From: Rutstroemia sp. NJR-2017a BVV2
Taxonomy: Eukaryota > Ascomycota > Leotiomycetes > Helotiales > Rutstroemiaceae
DNA length: 64,000 nucleotides
Reading direction: 5' to 3'
Assembly (NCBI GenBank): GCA_002946415.1
Contig: NJPS01000046.1
Span: 62,001-126,000 of the forward strand
Below, in pieces: positions 36,316 through 48,484 of this stretch; within the stretch, counting starts at the first letter, position 1, and each line of letters opens with the position of its first letter. A program made the position numbers and the translations under genes. The notes under the pieces are model-generated. The model searched no databases, was not told the origin of the DNA, and saw nothing but the letters and a program-made list of their open reading frames with translations.

Positions 36316-38151
36316 ATGGACGTCGTTCAAGCTGTGTCGGGATATATCTCGAAGATGGTGTCCGCAGGAGATGGAACATTTGGGACACCAGCGGCAAAAA
36401 TGAAGGTTCTCCTCTTGGATAGTGATACTGTGGCCATTGTTTCAACAGCAATCACGCAGTCGGCCCTGCTGAACCATGAAGTATACCTCATCGATCGTCT
36501 AGACAATCAAGACCGAGAGAAGATGCGCCACTTACGATGCTTATGTTTCATTCGCCCGTCGGCAGATTCCATACAGTTCCTGATCGACGAGTTTCGAGAT
36601 CCCAAATACGGAGAATACAATATTTATTTCAGCAACGTGGTGAAGAAGTCGTCTCTTGAGCGTCTGGCGGAAGCAGATGATCATGAAGTGGTCAAATTAG
36701 TGCAGGAGCACTTCGCAGATTACATTGTTATCAATCCCGACTTGTTTACGTTCGACCTCGGATATCCAAAACTACGAATATGGGGCTCGAGCCCAGATAT
36801 GTGGAATCCAGACGCCTTACAACGAACCACAGAAGGGCTAATTGCGGTTCTTCTGTCTCTTAAGAAGAAGCCATTAATACGATATGAGAAGAATAGTCTG
36901 CTAGCCAAAAAATTGGCTACCGAAGTGCGATATCATATCACTCAGGAAGATCAGCTTTTCGACTTCAGGAAAGTCGACACCCCTCCGATCCTGTTAATAT
37001 TAGATCGACGAGATGACCCTATAACGCCTCTTTTAACGCAATGGACATATCAGGCTATGGTTCATGAGCTACTTGGTATCCGAAACGGGCGGGTTGACTT
37101 GAGTGAAGTGCCAGATATTCGACCTGAATTGAGGGAAGTGGTTCTGTCGCAAGACCAGGACCCATTTTTCAAGAAGAACATGTATCTCAATTTTGGGGAT
37201 CTCGGTGGAAATATCAAGGACTATGTTGAGCAGTATCAGTCAAGGACAAAAAACAGCTCGAATATTGAATCAATAGCAGATATGAAACGATTCATCGAGG
37301 AATATCCAGAGTTCCGGAAGCTTTCTGGAAATGTTAGTAAACACGTAACATTGGTTGGAGAGCTGAGTAGGATGGTAGGCGCAGAAAACCTATTAGAAGT
37401 GAGTGAAGTTGAGCAGAGTTTGGCATGTAATGACAGTCATGCCACTGATCTAAAGGTGAGCGGTGTTTCGCTCGTTGCGCATTAACTGTTTTGCTGACAT
37501 GCTGTTAAGAATGTGCAAAGACTAATTCAGTCGCCAACGGTGACTGCTGATAACAAATTACGATTGGTTGCACTCTATTCCCTCCGTTATGAAAAGCACC
37601 CTTCAAATGCATTACCCATTCTCGTCGACCTTCTTGGGGCAGCCGGGAATGTTCCTCAGCGGCGAATTGATCTTGTCGCAAAGTTGCTTATTTACCATTC
37701 GTCTCTACAACAAAATCAAAGTACAGGAGGGATATCTGATATTTTCGAGTCGGCTAGCATTTTCTCTGGGGCCCGGGATCGGTTCAAAGGGCTCAAAGGT
37801 GTGGAGAACGTTTATACGCAGCACTCACCTCGTTTCGAATTGACCCTGCAGAATCTCATAAGAGGAAAATTGCGTGATCAGCAGTATCCGTTCGTCGAAG
37901 GCGGAGGAACAACAAGAGACAAACCTCAGGACATCATTGTGTTCATTGTTGGTGGTGCTACTTTCGAGGAGGCGAAAAGTATTTCCCAGATCAACGCTTC
38001 ATCCCCAGGTGTTCGTGTCGTGTTGGGTGGGACGAATATTCATAACAGTTCGACATTTTTGGAAGAAATGGAGGATGCTGTGTCAAACTGGCCTGAGCCA
38101 TCCCCATCAACTGCAGCGGGGAGATTGCGAAAGGAGACAGGGAGACGCTGA
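36316..38151 (+). CDS. vps45: VPS45, Sec1/Munc18-family regulator of endosomal SNAREs
   Basis: SM protein that binds the syntaxin Tlg2/Pep12 class and promotes vesicle fusion between the trans-Golgi and endosomes. Two exons, 36316-37455 and 37510-38151, phase 0, 593 aa, the normal length. The N-terminus MDVVQAVSGYISKMV, followed by KVLLLDSDTVAIVSTA, is characteristic. Further blocks are EVYLIDRLDNQDREKMRHL, YIYFSN-type (YNIYFSNVVKKSSLERLAEA), and LLILDRRDDPITPLLTQWTY. The C-terminal part has DIIVFIVGGATFEEA, the SM-family glycine block. Intact by eye. Confidence 0.96.
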
Positions 38152-38958
38152 AGGGCTATAAATGTTTCCTGATCAGCAATTGCCGCGGCCCGTCCATACC
38201 ATCATATGCTACAGTACTCGACAAGTCGCAGCATAGAAGATACGCTAGCTACAAACAGCGTAGCTTGCAGCACTAGACCCTAGAAGCTTTGCGAAGGTCT
38301 GATGTCCTATATACTATCGCCATAGGAGTACGCTTGTTTCTCGGCCTCGCTAGTGTAGCAGCAAACCAGCGGTAGTCCACGGCGGTTGAAGAATTTATAG
38401 CAAGCTAACGTGCAGAAACTACACATTTTAGCGACGCCATACTGTGAGCGCATAGGCATCCAGCTTATATAAACAGAGAATCACTACGCTATGTTCATTG
38501 ATTCTTCTCATATGTGAGATTGCGCTGCCCCAATAGCAGATCTGTGGCAGAACTAGTCGCAGAAGGGAGCAGGCAAACAGACAAGCTTAGACTCTTATAT
38601 TGAGAAGTCAAGTATGGAGATTGGGGCACCCGCAGTTGTAAGCGTGTTAAATTTACCTAGCTAATACGGAGGATTCTCATTGGCAAGGAATCGTATATAC
38701 TCGTAGAGCATGGACGATGACTGGCCAGCCTCTCATGCTTGGAGGGCGTGCAATTTGGTGTCGGCCGTCAAAGATAACATAGAATCATAATTACAATATA
38801 GATTATTATTATTATTTATTATTTAGGCTACTCTGTGATGTCTTCTGCATGAGGCTCAATAGCTCGACCGATGCGCTCATTCAGAAACAAACACTGCACG
38901 CACATGATTTGCTTATCATCCATGGCGGGCTTGCTGACTCCTACCCTTCCAATATGCA
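38152..38958. other. Convergent intergenic region (VPS45 / amine oxidase)
   Basis: About 0.8 kb with no gene visible. A short ATT-rich stretch (about 38795-38825) resembles a 3' untranslated or terminator region. Confidence 0.5.
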
Positions 38959-41074
38959 TCAATTCAGCTTCTGCTTCCTCCTCTTCTCTTCCGCCTTATA
39001 TCTAACTCCATGCGAGACGAGTAGATAATTGCTGAAGAACTCCTCGGCAAAATCATCAAACTTAACATACTCAGCTCCTAGACGATAAGCTGCTGCAATG
39101 CCGGAGACCATCGCAAGTTCATGCATATTCTAAATCGACAAGAATCAGTAAGTCACACCAGATAAACCTGGGAGAGAACAGGAAGCCTCACAACAAGTGT
39201 CCATGACCCCGCAAACCACGTCTGATTTCTACCATTGATGAACATCATTCCAGGGACGACGCGCGCATAGTGTTGCCACCGGTGACCGAGCTGATGCCAC
39301 CATTTTTTTTCTATGACTTTGTTTGGGTCAATCTCGTTCATGGTCCACATTTCACTGTTGGACTTGTCGAGGAAGATACTTTGGAATACGTGGTTCTCGT
39401 ATTCTATTGGTGCTACTTCGGCATCATGATCCATCCTAAATTGATGTTGATAGTTCGTGCAGCTATGGAAAATCATGTTAGATAGTCTCTCTCAATTTTA
39501 AATGCTGGAAGATAGGGTTTTCTGGTTGATGCTTTTGCGCTTGACCATACTCACTTGAGCCACTGCATCGCTGCTTGTGAGTTATAGGACATGAGAAGCC
39601 GACTTACTCGAAAGACATCTCTATCTTCTTGGGATCTTCAGGGTAAGATTTGGTATAGTACATTGGTCGGTAACCACTTGGCTCATTATCGCTGCCGCGT
39701 TTCTCCCCCTTGGCAAACGCAATCTGGTCCTCCTGGAGCTTGGACTTGGGTTTGGCACAGAGCTCGGGATCAAACTTGGTTTCGTAGTGCTTCTGAAAAT
39801 ACTCCTGGTCGGAACTGGAAGACAGTCAGGGTTTTCCTACGTCAGTGCATGATTCATACTTACTGTGTGACTGTTATATCATCAAAAAATTTGGCCCCGC
39901 CAAGCACCCACTTCTCTCTCAGCGTTGCTGTTTTGCCAAGAATTTTAAGAGCATCATCAGCTAGGACGCACATGACTAGCTCATCAAAAGTTTCTGTGGT
40001 TGATTCTGGGCCCGTGTGCTTTCCCCTCCTGTCATTTGCGTCCGGGTCGAATGGTCGTGTAGTCATAACAACGCCTCGCTCATCTCGTTGAAGAATCTCA
40101 GTAACATCGGTATTGAGCCGAATGTCGACACCTTTCGATTCGAGGTCCTTCCTCCAATCTTCATAGAAATCATGCAGGCAAGGGAAAGTTAACATGTCGG
40201 GGAGATTAGGGAGTAACGTATCAGGGTCATAATCTTCAGCTATGTCAGCGTTCTGTATTGCCAAACGTAGCGTGAGAGAGATATCATACCCCACAACTTC
40301 ATCGCTGGATCTTGAAATAATCTCTCAAGGATGGCGCACGACACGTTCGCAGTCTGATTGCCAGTGCCCAAGAATAATGCGATGAGTGGATAAACCATTT
40401 TGTCTCCGAAGTCCTTACTGAAGAAGAATATTTTGAGCATTATTTTAATTGGAATAACGCCCATTATGGGCATGGTCCATTTGATGATTTTCAATACTCT
40501 ACCAAATTTCTTGATATCCGCAGAGAACTGATCGACGAGATTGCTTGGAAAGCAATTTGTCCAGAAGCCATCCTTGCCTTTACCAAACGAAACCTGAAGC
40601 TTTACTGGCTGGGCTTTATGGCCATATCGCTCAAAAACCTCGCAGGTGTGCTTGAATATCTGAACGGCAACGTAACTTTGGTCAGTAATCGAAGTAGGAA
40701 ATGCACAAATCAAGGCATACCGGTGAACCTCCTGCGTGGTACGTTAGATCCGATTATGATTTGGCCAGTTGCATCCGCGTTCCTCGCCATACACATAGCA
40801 TTGCCATCTCCAGGCATTGTGATGCCGATGCTGATATGGAAGGCCGGACGCCAAATGTGTACTTACCTTGCACACCATCGTTCATCCAGTCGGTTCCATG
40901 CTTGTTTTTATCTAACGAAATAGACGTTGCTTGACCTCCAGTCACACCCATCCTATCAATTACAGTGACGTTGTATTTTTCTGGATGCTGGGCTAATGTG
41001 GCAGCGCATGACATTCCTGCTGCTCCAGCGCCAATTATGATAATGTTCTTCGTATGAGGTTTGGAAAGCGCCAT
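38959..41074 (-). CDS. FAD-dependent amine oxidase-family protein
   Basis: Oxidoreductase with an N-terminal FAD Rossmann fold (KNIIIIGAGAAGMSCAATLA, about 9-28). Seven exons: 40867-41074, 40721-40731, 40290-40659, 39864-40233, 39608-39814, 39192-39462 and 38959-39129; 535 aa. Exon 2 is only 11 nt. It restores the conserved GVQGGSP before IFKHTCEVFERYG, and both flanking introns have good donor, branch and acceptor sequences. Later blocks are GTGNQTANV, a second Rossmann-like half, and a C-terminal GSWTLVNMHELAMVSGIAAA that closes the FAD site as in the amine oxidase/NAD(P)-binding superfamily. The stop is TGA at 38959 after a Lys/Arg-rich tail. The substrate amine is not predictable. It could equally be annotated as a flavin amine dehydrogenase. 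Confidence 0.85.
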
Positions 41075-41891
41075 TTTCGGCAAGCAACCAACAATGTGCT
41101 TTTCACGACGGAGAGACGAAAATTCACAATGAAGAGACGAAAGTGAGCGAGGAGGAGTGTATGCGATATATCATGGACGATAAAGAAGCAGAGAAAATAG
41201 AATTCGTAGATATTGTAGATGGTAGATGGATATGGATAATTCTTATTCTTGCCGAGGGGGCCTAGATGGTGGAAGGTTCATCATAGACGTCATGACCCGA
41301 GATCAGCCGCAAGTATATAAGAGACCGATGAGACTCTCAGCATGCTCTGGCTTACGAGCAATTGCCCCAATTACCGGTGAGAAGTTTCGATCCGTTTTGG
41401 CTTTCACTCTAGTGCGTAGGAGCATGCATAACTATTGCATTTGGAAGTTGTGACCTGGAGGGAATGGTTGTGCTCCTGTTTACTTCGGAGCGGAATAATG
41501 TATATCCGGCTCCATAAAGTATATGTTAAATATTAATGTTTTACCTACTACCAAATCCTAGCTTGACCTGACAACCGTTCCATCTCATTTTCTTACAAGA
41601 TTTATGGCTTAGGGCTACGTTGTGGTTACGAGACAATCAGGAAGCTCTCCTCACTTACTTTGCATGTGCCTCCAAAGCTTCACCCAAAGGCAGTTGAGGT
41701 CTTCCAATCCACTATTTCTTGCCTCACATGCGCCGGACCGCCTGACTTCTGCCTGTCCTTTTAAAACGCGTCTCTTTCTTACTTATACTGCATTTTTTGC
41801 TCATCATTGCTACAGGGAACAAGATTCTAATCTGTCGTCGTATCTCATTCCGTTGCGGAACTTTCTTGCCACTTCATATTCAAGCAAGTTA
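41075..41891. promoter_or_regulatory. Divergent promoter region (amine oxidase / TDP1)
   Basis: 817 bp between divergent starts. A frame continuous with TDP1 runs upstream to about 41620 but its sequence is not family-like, so I start TDP1 at 41892. Confidence 0.5.
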
Positions 41892-44800
41892 ATGGCTGAT
41901 TCAGATAATGATGATGATCTTCAGAGAGCTATTGCGTTGTCATTAGAAGAGAACTCTCCACCAATGAGAAAGCTGAAGCCAGCCACTGTTATTGACCTGA
42001 CAGTTTCGGACGAAGAACACGATGATGACCTAGATGCTCCTGTCACGGCGCGCATTAAGAAGCAACAGCATGCATCCACTTTAGGCAAGGATCTCGAGAA
42101 CACAATCAAACCTCAAGGTGATCTACAATCGTATCTGAGATTTAATATATGATTACTGACTGCTGTATATGATAGAAGTAACACCGACTGTTTCAATGTT
42201 GAGTAGCTTGAACCGCAAGCAGATGGAGGAAGACCGTTTAGCAAGATTAGCGCGGAGAGCCGGTGCTGTTGATGGCAGAAAGAGGAAGGCTTCTACTTCT
42301 GCCCCATCGTTAGACAATGGACTACGCCAGGCCAAGACCTCTCGAAATTTGGAAGACTTGGATATAACCACAACACGCGTGATGGAGGCTGCAGCTCGAG
42401 GTTACACGAGCGAAGAAGCGACAAGCAGACGCAGCACTGCCTCGTCTTCCGACACAATCTCGAGCACACAACTAATGCCAGGAGCATCTTCACTCGCAGA
42501 AGAGAACAAAAGAGAACACAATACACCCGGGTGCGTCGCTGGCTCCGGTATTCAGTTTCCAAGCGGCACTATAAAGAAGACATGGGCCTATGGCTACCCT
42601 CGTGAGGATGACATAAAAATTGAAGAGGTGCTTCAAAGCAGTACACTCGAATTGGCTGTACTAAGCACATTTCAAATCGATGCCGACTGGATGCAATCGA
42701 AACTTCTCCCTTCCACTAAGGTCGTCTGGGTATTGCAAGCAGAAACCGAATTTGAGGTTAGTACAGATATTCGTCTCTCGTGCCCCCTCTTTCCTTGCGT
42801 CTATAGCATCGCTTCTCAGTTTTTCAGAAATCTATCCCACTGCGCATAGAAACAGCCCGCGATTGCAAGGCCATAAGCGCCATTCCTTTGCTCATTCTAC
42901 AAGACATGAATGGCATCTAGAAAGTTCTAGCATGCGGTGCACTGGTTCATGGCCATACTTCAAGCTTCAAGCTTCCCAAGATACAATTTAATCCGGCCTT
43001 TGATATGTGATCATGAAACTTGATCACTAGATTATTCTCGATGATCAAACTACCTTCCAACAACCCCTCGTTCTCTCTGATGGATCAAAAGAAATTCCTT
43101 GGTCTTGAAACATGAAGTTGCTCCATCATCCATGATTAGCAGAGCCACACCTTGCTTTCACGATATAGGAACAAAGTATTTATTGTCATGCTTGTCTCGC
43201 GATCACATGTGCCACTGGCTCAAGTTGTAATCTACTAATCCCCTTTTCCACGTATATCATTGATTTATTCATTTCCAGTACGCTGTCCAGAAAGCAAACG
43301 GTTACATTTTGCCATGGCGGTGCCTCACCTATAATCTGTTAGGTTCCATCGGAATTTCAGAGGCATCCACGAGCACTTTACATTGCGCAACTTCAACTAA
43401 CCCTGCGTAGAAAGCGAACTGGCAATCATCGGCACCTAAAACATTCCGCTTCTGCTTCCCCTCGATGCAGGGTGGAATCAAATGTATGCATTCGAAGCTT
43501 CAATTGCTTGCCCATCCTACGCACTTACGGATTGTAATACCATCAGCAAATCTTACACCATATGACTGGGGGGAGCGCGGCGGTATTATCGAAAATGTGA
43601 TTATCTCCTCTATTTGTGTGGCAATATGAATCTAACAATAGCTATCTCTCAGGTCGTATTTTTGATTGATATTCCCAGGACCTCTGGTTCGAAAATTGCA
43701 TCTGACGATACATTGGCGCCATTTGCTAGGGAACTAATACACTTTCTCAAGGCCATGGGCTTAGACTCAACAATAGTAGAGAGCCTCAGGAAATTTGACT
43801 TCTCCAATACGAATCACTTGCGCCTTGTTCATTCAATGTATGCTGCAAGCCTGCAACATGTTATCCTTGCTGTAATAGGGCTAATTGAGAATAGTGGAGG
43901 ATCACATTTCGACGCCGACATGCATCGTACAGGGTACAGTGGCTTGGGCAACGCTGTTCGTGACCTTGGATTGGACACGGAGAAATTGCCAGAGGTAGAC
44001 ATCATTGTGTGTTTTACTTGTACCAACAACTACTAATTCGAGTTGGGCACTGACTTTGATAGACTGCGTCGATTGGTAATCTCAATGATCAATTTATCAG
44101 ATCAATATATTTAGCTGTACAAGGTAAGGACAGACTGCCGAAATTACCCCAGAATTTAATATCACCACCTGCCCTTCCCATGCCAACGGTCAGGGAGCAG
44201 GGTTCCAGTGGACCCTGTTCATACGATTGAGAAAAATTGCCGAGGAAGTGTCATTCATCGCCATAGCTTAATTTTTTGTGACGACGGGGCTGAAGTTCTA
44301 CTAGGTGACGATGGATCAAAAGAGTACAAGTGGAGAACCGAAAGACGCCCGAAGTCTAAGGCCGATACCTTGGTGGAGAGAACTCCAAGTACGGACGAAA
44401 TTAGTCGCCGACTACGGATCCATTTTCCGAGGTGAGTTCCCGTATAGAAGTCAATGTCGAAGACACTGCCTCAATTCCCCTCACAGCAAACAGACGGTTA
44501 TCGAAAGCAAGGGTGGCAAACGCGTAAGATATTCTCACAAAGCCCCAATACAATCAGTAATCTAACTTCATGTTCTGTAGGCGGCCGGCACGATTTGCTT
44601 TCAATCCAAATGGTATGATTCAACCACCTTCCCAAAGGGGCTCATGCGAGATTGTCGGAGCAATCGGAAAGGGCTGCTAATGCACAATAAAATGTTGCTT
44701 GTGAGGGCACAAAAGACAGTGTCTGGGGGCGAACGCCAACGTCCTATTGCATGGGCATATGTCGGTAGTGCAAACCTATCCGAAAGTGCCTGGTAAGCCT

Positions 44801-45177
44801 TCCTTAGTATTCATGTTTCGTGTTCTTTTGCCCAAGATTCACTAGCATACACATGGTCGTCGTAATATCCCACGTCTCTTTCAGCTTCTATGAAGGAAAC
44901 ACAAATATCTTGAACAAGCTTTTAACTGACGCACCATACCAGGGGCCGTTCGGTCACAGACAAGGCGAGAAAGCAACGCAAATTGACCTGTAGGAATTGG
45001 GAATGCGGAGTATTGTTTTCCGTGCCATTGGCTCCGCAGCAGAGCACGCCAACTAGAGACATGGGACCTAGCATTCCTGCTCCGGACGTTTTTGATGGTT
45101 TCGTTCCGGTCCCAGTAATATTCCCTAGTATGATGTACGATTCGAAACGCCCATGGTTCTATAGCGAAGAACAATAG
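41892..45177 (+). CDS. tdp1: Tyrosyl-DNA phosphodiesterase TDP1 with N-terminal UIM and SUMO-binding motif
   Basis: Nuclear repair enzyme that removes topoisomerase I peptides from DNA 3' ends. Nine exons: 41892-42117, 42176-42756, 43411-43596, 43653-44006, 44063-44123, 44305-44431, 44487-44523, 44581-44792 and 44943-45177; 672 aa. The first HKD motif is CMHSKLQLLAHP (about H296, K298), followed by IPSANLTPYDWGE. The second is LLMHNKMLLVRA (about H559, K561) with YVGSANLSESAWG. Other family blocks are IKKTWAYGYPREDDIKIEEV, HRTGYSGLGNAV, and the end CRNWECGV...KRPWFYSEEQ. The N-terminus has DDLQRAIALSLEE (ubiquitin-interacting motif) and TVIDLTVSDEE (SUMO-interacting pattern). The 654-nt third-exon-preceding intron and a weak donor at 43597 are unusual, but every join keeps phase and motifs. 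Confidence 0.92.
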
Positions 45178-48100
45178 TAGCTGAATATCTTCGAGGATGC
45201 CACAGGACCACTGAACGGTCGGTGTTCATTGTGAAGACGTCTGAAAATTATTTGTACAATAGCCGGGCCATGAGACCGAATGCTACTAGTATCATGAGTT
45301 GCAATGGAGCACACATTGTACCGTGCCCAGCTGGATCGGTATCCGTCGGCATCAATGGATTATACCCAGGGACTTTTTATAGAAGACCATTTACTGGGGA
45401 CAAATGCTATGCGATCCAGCCCAACAGTATGATAGTGGTGCAGATCGCCATATCTTTAGGAATTACAATAGCATGACGGCCTTCCAGTCCAGGCATCAAG
45501 TTCCTAGTGCTGCCAAAGAAACGATAGTGTTATGTTTCAGACTCTCTGGACCTAGTATTGATGCATACAGTAGCATTTCTCGAGGCAAAAAGAAAATGGA
45601 CCCTTCAGGTCAAATAGTCAAATACAAAACGAATTGTTCCTCGATTTACTTGTTCTGGCCAATGTCAACATACTCTCGCTGGGTGAACAGGGGAAAATGG
45701 TTGCGATCAAGAAGGAGAACCCTTGTTCCAGCTTCGTTCAGCTGGAAGGCACTTTCCGTGCAACCCACAGACCCGTCAGCATCATGCCATGCTGTAAGCG
45801 CGCAACTTTCGTGATCACGGATATACCGACATCATCCCTAGACCGGAGAGCCCTTGCAACCATGAACGGAAACGTCGTACATGCACGTGGGAGTTGTTAT
45901 CTTGTGCGACGTGGGGATATCAGATTCGATGCTTTTCGTCTATTTCGGCGAATTTAATGTTTGCCGATCAACGGGCATCATTCGCTCAAGCCTGGAACGT
46001 TGGGCAGCGAGAGCTGTTGTGCTCTGAAGAACAATCCTGGGTCGGAAATACATTAAGATACGGCGCTAGGCATTTAGGTTGCTCAAAGGAGCGGTTGTTG
46101 ACCAGTGGCATTTGATGGAGCCGACAGGATGGTGTATGCGTCAACCCTGGAGCGCTGATTCGGTATCCCTTCACAAACCGGCCTCCGAAAAATTGAAAAG
46201 AGCACGTCCCTAATGTTTCTTGCAATCAAAAGGGAAAAGTCTCCCAAGTTCGTGACATTTAAATCCTGCTTAGGATCAACAACACCGCAGTCGCAGCTAT
46301 AAACCACCAATAAGTGACGGGTGGACGACAGGCCCCCGCTACCGAGGATATGCCAAAGGTACGAAGTAAAACTATGAGACCCGAATCTTGATTAGAACCG
46401 GTAGATCAGGGCACTGCTGTCGGGAATTGACAAGGTGCCTGACTTCCGGCCTTTCCACGGCTGCAAATCACTTTGATACACAATTACTTTATACTTGGCA
46501 TGCCCCAGTGCTCTATTCTAACCTGGGGAAGGGGCCATCCATGATGGAGATTTATGTGACCAGGAAGGACACCTGAGATTTACTCATAGGGCCAACTCTA
46601 AGCCCCAAAGATTGACTAGTACTTGGCGATTCATGCATCGAACCTGATTTCCGAATAATCGACTTAAATGACTTGACATTGATACACGCCAGCATCATCA
46701 CACAGACAGGGAGTCGTGATTCTATCAATGAAGGCAGTGTGCTCTTGGATCTTGGACGACAAAGGAATGAATACGATCTTAGATTCGATTGATCGTGATT
46801 ATTGTCCCGCGTCCCCGGCCTGGGTAATTCTCTAACGTGCCGACCGTGGTCTTTGCCTTGAACATGTGGACTCTCGGTGCCAAAAAAACCTATTGGACTA
46901 TATACTGTCAGCTGATTATATCGGATTCCGTGGCACATTCTTCTGCGAAAATTACCTCAGATTGTGTGAGATGTTCTGCGAGATGTTCATTGGTATAGCT
47001 TGTCCCAGATCCTCTGGACGTTCATTGGCAACGTATTGTCCCTCATCAGGTAGAACGACTAGCTGGACTATATTGACTGAAATCCGCCTGCTATTTTTCG
47101 TGCTGGAGCTGCGCCGGTGATCGAAGATTCAACATCATGGCGTGCCAATGCGTATTGTTTCCTGTCACATTTGGCGTCGACCTAGAATCACCACCGCATA
47201 ATTTCATACTGCTTCTGTTTGCACCGTCGCAAATTGGACGACTATTGGATGTGGCGTATGTATCAAAAACAGTCGGTTTAGTCTGATTCGCAGGCTTCTA
47301 CAGTTTTAGTCTCAGATATCGCCAGTCGCTGTAATACCTCTTGGTTACACTGCCTAGCGCAGAAACAATCAAGTACCACGACGTCAGAACCTTCTCCCCA
47401 GAACTTAGCCTGAGCTCCAATAACCAGGAAGGAACGCCCGTACACTCCACATAATCTATGCAGAACGCACATCAATTTCTGCGACGCGGAGAAAAAGTCA
47501 TGTCAGTGCGTGCGGTACGTGAACATACAGAGTAGAGCAACAGACTCAACACAGACAGCGCTGAAAATACCGTTTATGTTCATCACAAATACTGGCGTGC
47601 GATTTGGATGGCGAGGAGGGGAAGGGAGACGAAAGGGTTTCTGCCTACTAGCACAAACTCAATAAATTCGCCGCAAAAAAACCTTGTGCTCGGATTTCTG
47701 TGTACAGACTCGACAGAGTAGCTTGGGGCGAGACAAGCAAGCCAGCAGCGCTCATGCCATCTGTCAGGCAGGAACAGGCCATTCTTATTTGCTCAACTGA
47801 GCACAACTTGGCCTGCGAATCAAGCCTCGAAGTGGCAATCACTTCTTCTTGGACTGAGATGTGAACTTTGTCGGCATTTAGCAAAGATCCTTGACTCTAG
47901 AGGGAGTTCCTCTCAAGTTTTGACTTACCCAATGAAACATCCCAGACGTCTACTGGTGCTGGTGAGGTGCAGAAGCTGCTGCTTCTGTTCTTGCTGCATG
48001 GTACTGAGATAAGAAGTCTACAAGTAGTACGCACATGGATGTAAATGTTGCTGCAGAAATATTAATCATTTTTAGCATACATGATTTCGGGGAAGCAGGA

Positions 48101-48450
48101 AGCAGGAGGCAGGAGGCAGCAAGCAGTTCGAGGTGGACACTGGACAGTAGGATCGCGGGCGTGCGAAAAAGCAAAACATGCTCCAATGCTCAAACCTGGA
48201 ATATTTTAGGCCTTGGAAATTGGATACCTTCCGAAGCATGCATTAGCAATGCTCCGTAAGTTCGTACAGGCACGCATATCCAATGAATCAGCTGCAGGCG
48301 GTCGCATACATGGTACTGCAGGCGTTTGTCGCCTTCTGATCGGAGCCGAGTTTTCGGCAAAGCTCCCTCTCCTCCCGTTGGAGTGGAGGGCAAACGGCCG
48401 AGACAGCATAATTTTTTCACAGCTGCTCGTGAGGCAGCGGGACTTGCGTA

Positions 48451-48484
48451 GGTGGACTCGGTGGACTCGGTGGACTCGGTGGAC
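48451..48484. repeat. Tandem repeat, unit GGTGGACTC
   Basis: Almost four perfect 9-bp copies. It is in-frame on both strands by chance, giving Trp-Thr-Arg or Ser-Thr-Glu repeats in short frames that show no other sign of coding. Confidence 0.85.

Noticed and set aside
39540..39560. Extra 16-nt exon inside the amine oxidase intron 39463-39607
   Set aside because: It has acceptor and donor signals, but inclusion would shift the frame before the conserved CTNYQHQF block.
42830..42990. First HKD exon of TDP1 sought directly after exon 2 (KLQ-like words near 42960)
   Set aside because: A perfect CMHSKLQLLAHP block exists at 43480-43520 and splices in phase, so the earlier similarity is chance.
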